Shown here piece after piece: positions 8,974 through 18,557 of a stretch of DNA of 26,751 nt (position 1 is the stretch's first letter; every line of letters starts with the position of its first letter). This DNA comes from Paraglomus occultum. Its lineage: Eukaryota > Glomeromycota > Glomeromycetes > Paraglomerales > Paraglomeraceae. The DNA lies in the NCBI GenBank assembly GCA_910592205.1, contig CAJVPJ010000376.1, positions 1 through 26,751 of the forward strand, read 5' to 3'. Made by a program: the position numbers and the translations under genes. The notes below the pieces were generated by a model. That model was not told the DNA's origin and did not search any database. It saw nothing but the letters and a program-made list of their open reading frames with translations.

Positions 8974-9983
8974 TTATTTCTTTATTTCATCGTCGTGGTT
9001 TACGTTTTCTAACGTCGAATTGCCCGATCGTCTTTTTCCGCAGAGTTGTTCTCTGAAGATAAGTGGAAACTTTTTACCATGCTCAAAATCAATAATGACA
9101 TACTGCTTAATAATAGGATCATAGACTATGTTTGGAAACCGAATATCACAGTGAAGATAACCTCCTTTGTGAAGTGGAGCAAGTCCAGAGACCAAATCTT
9201 CTGTCATCTTTTGTCATTTTTTGGTCGAGATTTGATATCCCTAGTCTCCAGTGTCTGGCTCACTAAACCAAGCGTGTCCATGCTGCTCGTGTCTATTTTT
9301 CTCCGAGTTTTTCTAATAGTTTTCCAATAATGCCCCTAGGCAAGGACTTTTGACTCGGCTTTTTTTTCTTGAAACATTCCAGTTTCTCTTGTGTGGAGAG
9401 TTCCGTTTTTGATAGATCGGCAAATTTTGATTTCTTTTTGATACATTTGCGGAAAAGTCACGTTTTTGACAATTTCCAGGAAATTATCCGACGCGCTGTT
9501 CTTTCCTGTAAAACGAAGAGAAAAATTACTTAGTATAAATAATGAATAAAAGCAATGTGAAGCAGTGAATCGCGACTCAAACTTACATTATATTGGACAA
9601 CAAATCTTTTAGTAAGTCATAATTAATTGATTTATAATTTGCTCGTGGTTTTCTTTTTGGAGCTGCAACCTTCTGGTCTCTAATAAAAGATATAGTGCAT
9701 GAGCATCGCAATGGAAGAAGTCAACTCCAGCTACAGAATGACACATACTAACTACGTCTCCTTACACTACTCTATGTCTCCAACGCCCGAGTCACAAAGT
9801 CGTTACCTGCTGGTTTGGAAAAGGTCTTTAAAAAGCCGACTTTTTCGTCGTCGCTTTCGCATGTGTGGACAAAGCAGCTCTTGCGTCCTTTCTCTGAGCG
9901 GGATTCTTCACAAAATAAGCACGCAAAGCGGTCTTTTCGTCTTTGGTAAGGCCAAGACGTGCAATTTCTTCATACAATTTCAT
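8974..9983 (-). pseudogene. Broken multi-exon kinase-like gene
   Basis: Four candidate exons line up on the minus strand. 9807-9983 starts MKLYEEIARLGLTKDEKTAL and has an in-frame TAA before a GTAACG donor. 9587-9672 contains KRKPRANYKSINYDLLKDLL and ends at GTAAGT. 9336-9505 follows a TACAG acceptor and contains NFLEIVKNVTFPQMYQKEIK. 8974-9207 contains GGYLHCDIRFPNIVYDP and YVIIDFEHG, a kinase catalytic loop and DFG-like site with HCD for HRD and DFE for DFG. Frame is lost between the second and third exons, and stops separate the third from the fourth. The tail (REQLCGKRR..ENVNHDDEIKK) resembles the end of R1 copy 3 (KEQLRGKRRARWIDEKENVN), linking it to that family. The 5' flank is block B. 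Confidence 0.55.
9682..9806 (-). repeat. Block A, copy 2: intron-like segment shared with 6279-6402
   Basis: Read on the minus strand, it starts at the GTAACG donor after exon 9807-9983 and ends close to the acceptor (AGAGACCAG) before exon 9587-9672. Here it behaves as almost the whole of an intron of about 134 bp. Identity with copy 1 is high throughout, with a few substitutions and one or two indels. Confidence 0.7.
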
Positions 9984-10038
9984 GCTGAGACAAGTAAGTT
10001 GTTTTGTGCTGCGCGATATACTAACGCTGATCAGTGGC

Positions 10039-10250
10039 TTAATCAATGACGCGTTCCTAGACCTTTTCACAATGTAACTATTGTTTCCCTATATGCAGAA
10101 GGTGACCAATGATAATCAATGCGCAGAAATTCGCATCATTTAAACTAATAAAGCAATCTACCAATACGCTACAAAAAATGCTTACATTCACAAGCGAATT
10201 CATTTTGGAGTATTTATTGGCTCGGCCTGTTGCTAAATGGCATAAGTTAT
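10039..10250. repeat. Block B, copy 2: 5' flank shared with 6761-7052
   Basis: Lies just upstream (minus-strand sense) of the broken kinase-like gene. It lacks the 47-bp tandem duplication and most of the heat-shock-element-like motif of copy 1, and carries small deletions in the hydrophobic frame. It abuts R1 copy 3 at about 10254. Confidence 0.7.
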
Positions 10251-10253
10251 AAC

Positions 10254-10717
10254 AGTCAACTCCACAACATGAGAATGTTAACGAAGGCTATGAAGTCCAG
10301 AAAGTTGTCAAAAACGAAACCATCGGCGAACAAATTTTATTCGCCAGATATCGAAACGTTATGGAAAGATTTGAGACAATTATACGATAAAAGAACCGAA
10401 TCCAAAATTTTTATTTAAGAAAATGTCATTCGAAATTTATAAATTACTTGATATTGAAGAAAAAGCTGTTGCAGCTTCCACAATTCGAAACTTTTTATCT
10501 TCAAAGAACAACTCCGCGGAAAAAGACGAGCGCGTTGGATCGACGAAAAGGAAAATGTAAACGACGAAGAGATAATGAGCATAAAATAAAGAAATAGATA
10601 ATAGTGATAGTATCATTAATGATAATAATAGAATAAAAAATAATAAAATTTAAACTTTGCCCAAAGAATAGGTTATACTCATCAATGGCTTTGGGACCGA
10701 GTATTTTCTCCTATGCA
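10254..10717 (+). pseudogene. Repeat family R1, copy 3 (longest copy)
   Basis: The open frame begins MLTKAMKSRKLSKTKPSANK and runs through SPDIETLWKDLRQLYDKRTE to a stop caused by one extra T, relative to copy 1, in the run at about 10410-10415. Beyond that, other frames continue the family: MSFEIYKLLDIEEKAVAAST, then KEQLRGKRRARWIDEKENVN with a stop near 10588. The last part matches the end of the kinase-like fragment at 8974-9207, so R1 appears to be the head and tail of a kinase-family gene with the catalytic middle deleted. A further coding-like block (AQRIGYTHQWLWDRVF) lies at 10660-10717. Confidence 0.6.
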
Positions 10718-10770
10718 TACAATATCAATGCCATATTAATATTGCACAATCAGTGTGGCACATGATATAT

Positions 10771-10966
10771 TAATATACAGATGGCACTCATTCACAACCT
10801 CCACCTACACCATACATATCAAACCCCACACTCACTCTTCAGACACAATCCCACCATGAAAACATTTTGAACCGACTCCTAGGACATAGTCTCTTCCTCC
10901 ATTCCACTGATATACTAATAGATTCTCATTCCACCCAATCACTCATTCTTACCTCCAAAAATATAT
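10771..10966 (+). other. Coding-like fragment, weakly like a retroelement RNase H
   Basis: A frame open from the TAA at 10771 reads YTDGTHSQPPPTPYISNP and, 40 residues later, TDILIDSHSTQSLILTSKNI before it runs into the inverted-repeat element. YTDG and ILIDSHS resemble the first and third metal-binding aspartate motifs of RNase H in non-LTR retrotransposons, but the spacing is short and the middle motif is missing. No reverse transcriptase was found. The resemblance is weak. Confidence 0.25.
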
Positions 10967-10967
10967 A

Positions 10968-11758
10968 CCGTAGAGCACTGAATATAGTACCCCCTTTAAA
11001 TAGTACCCCCCTATATTAGGACCCGGGTACTATTCAAGAATTTTTAGCGAAATTTTTTAAATGTACCCGGGTACAATTTAAGAATTTTTAGCGAAAGTTT
11101 TTGAAATGTACCCGGGTACAAATATCATATGTCACATGATGCAAATAGATTATGGCAGTCATAGAATGGATTTTATTATATATAAAGAATATGTACCTCA
11201 GTACAAAAACCACTCATCGATGTACTTATCAGTACAAACTTGATAAAACGTAATAAACGTATACAATCAACTACAAAATCGCTGTCTCGCAATCAGTCAA
11301 TGGAGATGTCGACAGCTTAGATTTTAATCAGCCAAACCGAAAGAACAACAAAACCGACTGTGCGGGAACTAATTATCCCAAAGATTTGCATAATTCAATT
11401 CATTCTCATCATAGTAATTATCACCGATCTGTTCATCAACAGTTATAGGATTGTTTGTTTTGGTTGAATGTTAAATTTATTTGCCGCAGAACGTACACTA
11501 CATACCTTCTCCTGATATAAGATTATTCTAAAACATTCCAACTTCGGCGCTTTTTCTCAGTTATGGTAGCTCTCTTCACGCACTTGTTTCCACGAGGCGC
11601 CATCGCGTTAACTAAGAAGTAAAGATAAATTCTGATGAACGTTAATATGATAAAATTGACCAACCACATCACTCTGTGAAGGAATTTCAAAGTACCCCCC
11701 TAAAATAGTACCCTCCTCCGTACATAGTACCCGGGGTACTATATTCAGTGCTCTACGG
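10968..11758. mobile_element. Pogo-like non-autonomous element with 26-bp inverted repeats
   Basis: Perfect 26-bp terminal inverted repeats lie at 10968-10993 (starting ccgtagagcactgaatatag) and 11733-11758. They are flanked by TA (10966-10967 and 11759-11760), giving a 791-bp element. TA duplications with ends of this size suit the pogo/Fot1 branch of Tc1/mariner elements. A 26-aa minus-strand frame at 11523-11603 (MAPRGNKCVKRATITEKKRR) looks like the basic start of a pogo/CENP-B-type transposase, but it stops at once. The internal GTAC-rich palindromes are listed separately. The element sits between the coding-like fragment ending at 10966 and the R2 exon at 11773. Confidence 0.9.
11021..11118. 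repeat. 44-45-bp tandem repeat with GTACCCGGGTAC palindromes
   Basis: The core acccgggtac recurs at 11021, 11065 and 11110, separated by gaatttttagcgaaa-type spacers in two near-identical units. Two cores are part of the 12-bp palindrome gtacccgggtac. The array lies inside the left arm of the inverted-repeat element. Related TAGTACCC motifs recur in both arms, as expected of subterminal transposase-binding sites (inference). Confidence 0.7.
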
Positions 11759-11772
11759 TAGTACAGTATTAA

Positions 11773-12597
11773 GTATATGCTTTTGATACAATAGATTGGT
11801 TGGAGGATGCAAATGCAAATATTAATTCGCTGAAACACGAAGTTAAAAAGGTTTGTAATCTATATTGATTCAATCTTTTATATTTCACATATTAATGTTG
11901 ATTTGCTGTTATCAATTTCAGCATATAAAAGAAACTTCAGGCTATGAAAAGCAAATGTGGGAGAGAGTTGAACATTTTATAAATATAAATGAGGGACTGA
12001 TTGTGATGTGGTTGTAAAATTGACTTTTGAAAGTAATAATGGTGCTCATTCATAACTTATTATTATGGACTGGTTAATTTTAATGTGATGAATATAACCC
12101 AGAACAGAATTAATATAGGATTATCGCATATACAAAAATATTAATATGAAAATAATTTACATTAAATCCACCATGGAACCCAATAAGTACAGCACCATTA
12201 GAAGTATTTTAAAGAGAAAAAATTGCGCCTTATGCTTTTAAATGAATGACCCCCAAATACTCCAGGAATATATATAATTTATCAGGAAGAACGAAAAATC
12301 ATAACTACTAAAGAGCATTAACACCAAAACAACACATGATGAACTGAGAAAGAAGCGAAAACTTGAGGAAACGTAAGGAAAATAAATTTAACATAAAGGC
12401 TCCCACCAACCCTCCACCGTCAATGAAAGATTGATAAGACTGCTCAATCAAATTTCGCTTTGACAAAATTGCAATCAAAAAGTCAAGCATGTAAAAGTAA
12501 TTCAATTTTTCATAAGCATAAATTTTATTATTTCGATCATGAATGCGCACTCTTGAAAATATAAATAATGATATTAAATGCACCTGAATGATTGCAT
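11773..12597 (+). pseudogene. Repeat family R2, copy 2, decayed spliced gene
   Basis: Two plausible exons are joined by a GT-AG intron (GTTTGT donor at 11851, TTTCAG acceptor ending at 11921). The first, 11773-11850, reads VYAFDTIDWLEDANANINSL; the second, from 11922, reads HIKETSGYEKQMWERVEHFI and then stops. From 11931 to 12597 the sequence matches 1163-1930 in reverse complement. The block TIRSILKRKNCALCF near 12190-12235 is a frameshifted version of TIRSTLKKLEEKKIAPYVF in copy 1. The minus-strand frame at 12308-12583 is the antisense shadow. The pogo-like element lies 15 bp upstream of the first exon and may have separated it from its promoter. Family unknown. Confidence 0.55.
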
Positions 12598-14318
12598 AAT
12601 TGATGGAAGAGGTGGATCATAGAATGTTCACCAGGGCAGTGTATGTTGCCTGGTGATCTGGTAGAATGAGTTGGCCAACATACGTTTCCCCCATCCCCAA
12701 TAGCCTCTCTTTATGAGCTTTTATTCTCTTCTCTACATGTACTGTAGATAGATAAAAACAGCCTAAACTGGAGCACCTTAAGTCACACAGCTACTATTAA
12801 AGGTTGTACATGACGTATTTTTACAAAATAATTTCCGAAGCCGATTGACAATAAGTACGCGATGTATTATTATATTAATTATAATACCTAAATGCGGACA
12901 ACAAATTTATTTAGCCAAATTATATCACTTCCTGGAATAGGGATCAATCAAATACCCTCCTTGAAACAGCTCTAGCGGTCCACCGTAGCTGTGTCAATAA
13001 AGGACCACCAAATCAAATACCCTCTTGAATGTAGTCATCAAAAAGAATAGACAGACAAAAGATATTTAAGCAGCGCGACTTTCCCTTCAACATCATCTTC
13101 AGATCTTTTTTTTTTATTAATTCTATATATATGTTCTAATAAAGCCTCTGACTGATAGTCATTCTTACAATTGTTGGTACATGTGACAAAAATAAAATTT
13201 GTTCTCCTTTCTCCCTCTCTCATTTATTCATTCATTTCTTCTTTTTTTCAAACATACCTGTCACCTATTTTATGTAGTGGAATACCAAGATATCAACCTG
13301 ACACGAAGGTTTTGCAATTATCAACAGCAATCATTGCTCCATCTCGTCCCCCTTCTCTTCAACGCGTATATCGAACAAACTAGACACTCTCAACGCGACT
13401 TCATGTTAACACTTTCAACACCATTTCCACCAACCCCACCATACCGCCTCCTCCTCCGCTAATACTAAAGGCTGGAAAGCTGACTTGGAAAAATAAATAC
13501 GAAATTTTGTAAGTATGGTTGAAAGATGAACATTGTAATTGACTATCATGTCTTTGTGCATTGAAAATTGTCTAACGCTCTTTAATTCCTCCATTGTTAA
13601 ATGCGTTTTCTTGTTAATATTGATCAGGGCACTCTCCACAGTCATGGTCTTTGACCAGATTTGCTTGTATCCAAGTGTCTTTACATTACAAGAATGGATG
13701 AAGCAAATCCCTATCATGAAGTACGTTTACTGTGTAACATAAAACCACGGACGATAACACAAAGACGTGTCGGTTCTGGACTACACGCAAGAGCAAGCAG
13801 TAAAAGCTCATGCAAAGCGTCTTTGAGAGCGTTTTTACAGATTGTCTAAGGTTTGAGAACCAAATTCTGAATAGTTTTGACTTTGAACCATTTGGAACAA
13901 AATTCTTGAGAGAAACATCTTTAAGGCTTTAAAGGATATGTTAGTTAAACTCTTGAAGAAAGTTTAGTTAATTATGATAATAATTAATTAAAAATCGCAT
14001 TCAAAAGTGCAGACTGTTAGAATAACTCATTCAGTTCTCACATGATTCCTAAACATTGTATAACAAATTATTATTGCAAACTCTGTAGGTTTAATGATGA
14101 CACTATACATATATAGAGGGCGATGCGGCAATCGGACTATTCTGTTAGCAGACCACTGAAGTCTCCCTTATCTGCTTTGAAATATGACTTGGCTTCTCTT
14201 ACGATGGCAATACATTATTAGATTCATTTGCATAATTGATAATGGATCTTAAAAATTTTACATTTGAGCGAGCAATGCTTTTTGAATTATTTATTACTAG
14301 TAATAGCTGTCGCATACT
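12598..14318. other. Intergenic, no supported gene
   Basis: Contains several 60-100-codon frames on both strands (13038-13223 minus, 13415-13717 minus, 13171-13849 plus). None resembles a known protein, and they overlap one another in opposite strands. A plus-strand stretch ending near 13512 (PPPPPLILKAGKLTWKNKYE) is followed by GTAAGT and could be a lone exon. A direct repeat aatcaaataccctc occurs at 12946 and 13011. A small imperfect hairpin lies at 12629-12655 (caccagggca..tgcctggtg). Confidence 0.4.
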
Positions 14319-16555
14319 TTAAGAAAACAATCTTTTCTCATATCTAAAAAAATAAAACAAAACCAGACAAGATTAGAATTTGAAATATAGCAAATACATT
14401 CAACGTTCATACTTGAAAGACTTACGTATACAATCCGTGAACATTTCCTTCGACCTGCGCGGCTGCAGTCCTAAACTCAAACCTAACTTTCCCCTCTGCC
14501 ACTGCCTCTCTCAACTGTACCAAATTTCTGACTCCTACATCTTGCAGACCGTGCTGCAATCCGGTGATCAGATACGGAATAAACTTTTTCACTGATCCTT
14601 TATCCACTACCGCGCCAGCAACTCCCTGCGCCACCTTAACCGCATCAGACTCGGAAAAGTATCTCTTCTCGGCCGCATTACCGTGTTTCTCGGATCCGCG
14701 TTCCATGGCATCTAATGACCCCATACCACGATATTTTTTTAATCGCTTGCCTTCATGATAAAAGTAATCGCCAGGTGATTCAGCCGTGCCGGCGAGAAGA
14801 CTGCCCATCATTACAGCTGAAGCGCCGAGAGCGAGCGCTTTAGTTATGTGGCCAACGTTGCCTATGCCGCCATCGGCGATTACGGGGACGCCAAAGCGGT
14901 TGGCGAATTCGGCTACGCGATATACCGCCGTACCTTGAGGACGGCCGACAGCCATGACTGAAGAGGAGAAAGGGGATGGGAAGGGAAGAGAGGAGATGAA
15001 TTGGCATTATGCAAGAACGTGGTGAGGAGACGGGCATTGTCTTGGAATTTTAAAATTCGCATAAAACAAGCCGACACATTTCTGACTTACCCTCTTGAGT
15101 AATGCAAATACTTCCACTTCCCATTCCTACCCTTAACGCATCAGCTCCGGCCTCAATCAACGATGCTGCTTGTTCTCTCGTAACTACATTTCCTGCTATA
15201 ACGTCTAGTTTATTCCCGTATGTCTTTTTAATATATTGAATCATTTCAATTTGATACGTCGAATTTCCCTGACTCGAGTCTAATACCACGATATCCAATC
15301 CGGCCTCGACTAATTTCTTTAACCTCACTTTGTCGTCTGGTCGTGTCCCAATGGCAGCGGCACAAATCAGTTGTTTGCTGTCGGGAGATTTGGAGGCGAG
15401 GGGAAAGTGGAGGTTCTTGAGGAGATCGGAACGGGAAAGGAGAGAGACTAACTCGCCTTTGGAATTTATTATTGGAAGTTTGCCCTTTTTGCTTTGACGA
15501 AGAATGTGATTAGCTTCTTCCAGAGTCACACCTTCCTTGGCACAAGTAACATCGACAGTCATTACGCTTTGGAGTGGTATGGTGTGATCTTCTACAAATT
15601 GAATATCACGAGCTGTGACAATGCCTAGAAGTTTACTATGTAATTTACCGTTTTCTACGTCGACAGGGGGAGTTTAATGGGTGTTAGATGTATTAAAAAG
15701 AAAACGCTCGGCAAATAAACCATGTAATAGATCAGATATAGTCGTATTCTCCACATATTAATTAAATATTTCGGAAGAACGAAAGTTATTAAAACGATTA
15801 AATCATCATTTCTGCAAAATGTATTTGCCTTAGATGGATATTCATTCCTTGGCTGATCAGCCTTTTCCCAATTCTCCAAACCGCCGCTTTCTCTTTCCCC
15901 CCCCCCTCCCCCCTCAAACTTACCTGTGATTGGAATCCCGCTGTATCCATGTGTCTGTTTGATTTTGTGTACATCGGCCACGGTGTGGTTTGGTGTCAGA
16001 CAAACAGGATCTGTGATAAAGCCGTTTTCAAACTTTTTCACTTTTCGAACCATTTCTGCTTGTTCTTCTGCCGAGCAATTATGATGAATTACGCCAATCC
16101 CTCCAAGTAACTATTATGTGAAAGTCAAGTTCAAGGCAATTACTTAAATATGACAATAAAATTGGTGGAAACGAATAAATACAAGCATTATATTCATTGT
16201 GCATAATATAGTTCCAATAAACTATGGTGCTTAATTGATCATGTATACGTACAGCAATATTAATAGCCATTTCCGACTCTGAGACAGTATCCATAGGAGA
16301 ACTCATAAACGGTGTTTTTAGTGTAATATTTCTTGTTATTTTGGATTCTAATTCAACCTCCGAGGCAGGAAAGTCGATGTAACCAGGCAGTATAATAAAA
16401 TCGTTGTATGTTAGCCCACCATGTTTGCGCAAGTCAAACAATTCTTCTGCGGATAGACCGTCTGCAACTTCGTATTTTGACGTCAAGTAGGATTTAGCCT
16501 TACTGGGATCCCACTCTTTTTGATTTTTTATGCCATTCCCGTCTTGTCGAACCAT
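14319..16555 (-). CDS. IMPDH: Inosine-5'-monophosphate dehydrogenase
   Basis: Oxidises IMP to XMP with NAD+, the rate-limiting step of GTP synthesis in the cytosol. Five exons (16253-16555, 15924-16110, 15091-15654, 14426-14957, 14319-14343) with GT-AG introns of 142, 269, 133 and 82 bp give 536 aa, close to the usual eukaryotic length of about 515-525. The N-terminal barrel part has [17 protein letters not shown] and STP-like SSPMDTV. Residues about 130-250 are the paired CBS (Bateman) regulatory domain. The catalytic loop [10 protein letters not shown] places the nucleophile at C347. The IMP phosphate site follows ([20 protein letters not shown]380), then [10 protein letters not shown] and the flap pair R450-Y451 (KRYFSES). 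The last exon supplies YEKRLFS, the conserved C-terminus. The start is the ATG at 16555, the first in frame. All key residues are present. Confidence 0.97.
15655..15923 (-). other. Longest IMPDH intron, with a C-run on the plus strand
   Basis: Donor GTAAGT at 15923, acceptor GACGTAG ending at 15655. The 5' part is a G-rich run on the transcribed strand (plus-strand C-run at about 15899-15913). No internal gene was seen. Confidence 0.8.
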
Positions 16556-18557
16556 GGTAAGGTATGTGTGTGTGTATATGATTGAAAAATAAGTATCGAC
16601 AGTCGTTGTTTTCAGAAAACGGTTCTATTTATCATGCGCGTAAAAAAGGGAAAAAAAGAAAAAATTTTCAGCATCACGTCCCTCGCATACCACGTGCCAA
16701 ACAACATTCTGTGCACATACCACGTATTAAATCGATCGTGATTAGGCTGACTTTATAGGCAAAAATATTCATGACGAACATAATGTAATATCTACACCAG
16801 AGAACCAGAAGCAGTAGCTAGAATCGAAATTGAAGGGACAAGTCAAAGGAAAATAGCATGCTACATGGAAATTATAGTAAGTGGAACACGAAGACGAAAT
16901 GGTTGAAGAGCTATCAAAGATCAAAAGGAAAAGAAGAACTATTATCGAACAATTGTAATATATTAAGCAATGTCTTTGGGTTTACAACTATTGGCATTTT
17001 GGTGTTCGTCAAAAATCTTTGTTAATGTGGCAATATTTTATAATAATAATGCGCTTTATGCAACGGAAGTTTGCACGTCGGTGTACGTATCAATATGGAA
17101 TAATACAAGTAAGAATGTTTTCTATAAACGAGGCGAAAGCAATGACAAGCAATTACTCAGTATGATTTGCGCGCCCTATTCACAATCGCTCACCGAGATT
17201 GAATAACTTCAAGTTATACTGTAATCAACGAATATTTTATTCTCATCTACTCAGTTACTATTATGCCTGCTTAAACACATTGTCGAGTGTGAACTGTGTG
17301 AGGCGGTTGTGTAAGAGTGGCAGAATTCAATAAATGTGATAGCAACAAGTATATTACGGTGTTTCAAGAGGTCACACTTTTTCAAAAATGTGCTATCACG
17401 TCAATTTACTTACGAATAACAGATACGTATAGAACATCAATTTAAAAGCCATAATGACACATTATGTTGAAACTTTTAGTAAAGTCTATACAAACGGCAC
17501 AGAAATCGCTCGTACAACTGAGAACATTTAAAATTGAAACTCTTATTATTATGGAAGTTGTGTAAGTGATACATCACAATCCGTGCACCATGTGTTTTGT
17601 GATAATTGTGTGAAACTAATCATCAAAGTCTTGTCTGTATATATTGTAATCAGATCTGTCAACAATTTTACCCTGCCTTTTGAGTCTTGTCTCGTAGTCA
17701 AGGGTTATTTCGGTCAATTCATTAAAGACCAATACGGCTTTTTGTTAATATAAAGTGCTTTCTTAAGTACGGTGATATTATTTCCGCCTTCCGCATTGTT
17801 CGTCATTTCTGTAATAATTTCAATTATTGTTATCGATTTCATATTATTATTAACCAGATTGAACTAAAAATGTCAATCTCGCCTTCAAATTCCGGAATGA
17901 AATACAAAAGAGTTACACCTACCCACTACGTTCATTTAATAATAACCCTTTCAATTTTACTCTGTAAATTGGGCGGTCAGTCAATCACACAAAGATCCTA
18001 GGGTTCATCCGATCGTGTCACTGTGCAGATCGATCTCATAGATCTAGATTTAGATTGGGTCCATGCATCTTAACGTTAAACGTTAAACGTTAATTTACTT
18101 GAAAGGTTTAGCGTTTAAAATGAAGCCATAAATAGAGGATGCTACAGCGGAGTAGAACAACCAATGAAATTGCTCCGCTTTAACCTGCACTCCATAAACA
18201 AACAATGGTAACAAGAGAATTCACTGAAAATATTTCCTATTTTATATTAAATATCTGGTGCAAAGACAATTTGCAATATTCAAATATGGAGTAAATTATT
18301 CATTTCATATCGATGTATATATAAACTCAGAAAATTGATAATACAAGTTTACATGGCAAATAAAATAAGGAAACGTTTTAAGAACACCCAAGTCTCCCTT
18401 TAATAATCGAGTGTACTCAAGGTCATAATACATTTAATACGCTCGGATTTCTCCCCACCCTGGAAAGTGTTCCTTAAAATCTTATAACCCCCCGCTACCA
18501 TATCTAAATATAATAACCTTTCCAATTACTCCCTTTTCTATATATATAACTTATTCT
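16556..18557. other. Intergenic between exportin-1 and IMPDH
   Basis: Holds the IMPDH promoter side, including a short TG run at 16563-16574, and the exportin-1 3' flank. A plus-strand frame at 16970-17206 (78 codons, MSLGLQLLAFWCSSKIFVN) matches no family I know and has no visible neighbours or splice partners. A small tandem run of taaacgt is at about 18070-18095. No RNA gene recognised. Confidence 0.45.

Noticed and set aside
13415-13717. 100-aa minus frame ending in a W-rich tail
   Set aside because: No family match, implausible WWGWWKW end, and overlapping plus-strand frames of similar length.
14422-14426. IMPDH ending at the in-frame TAA after VHGLYT
   Set aside because: The TAA is part of a GTAAGT donor, and splicing to 14343 adds the conserved YEKRLF terminus.
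14380-14758. Plus-strand open frames at 14380-14595 and 14564-14758
   Set aside because: They are antisense shadows of IMPDH exon 4, whose frame is strongly conserved.
15655-16053. 132-aa minus frame as a separate protein
   Set aside because: It is IMPDH exon 2 read through its donor into the intron; splicing at 15924 gives the conserved sequence.
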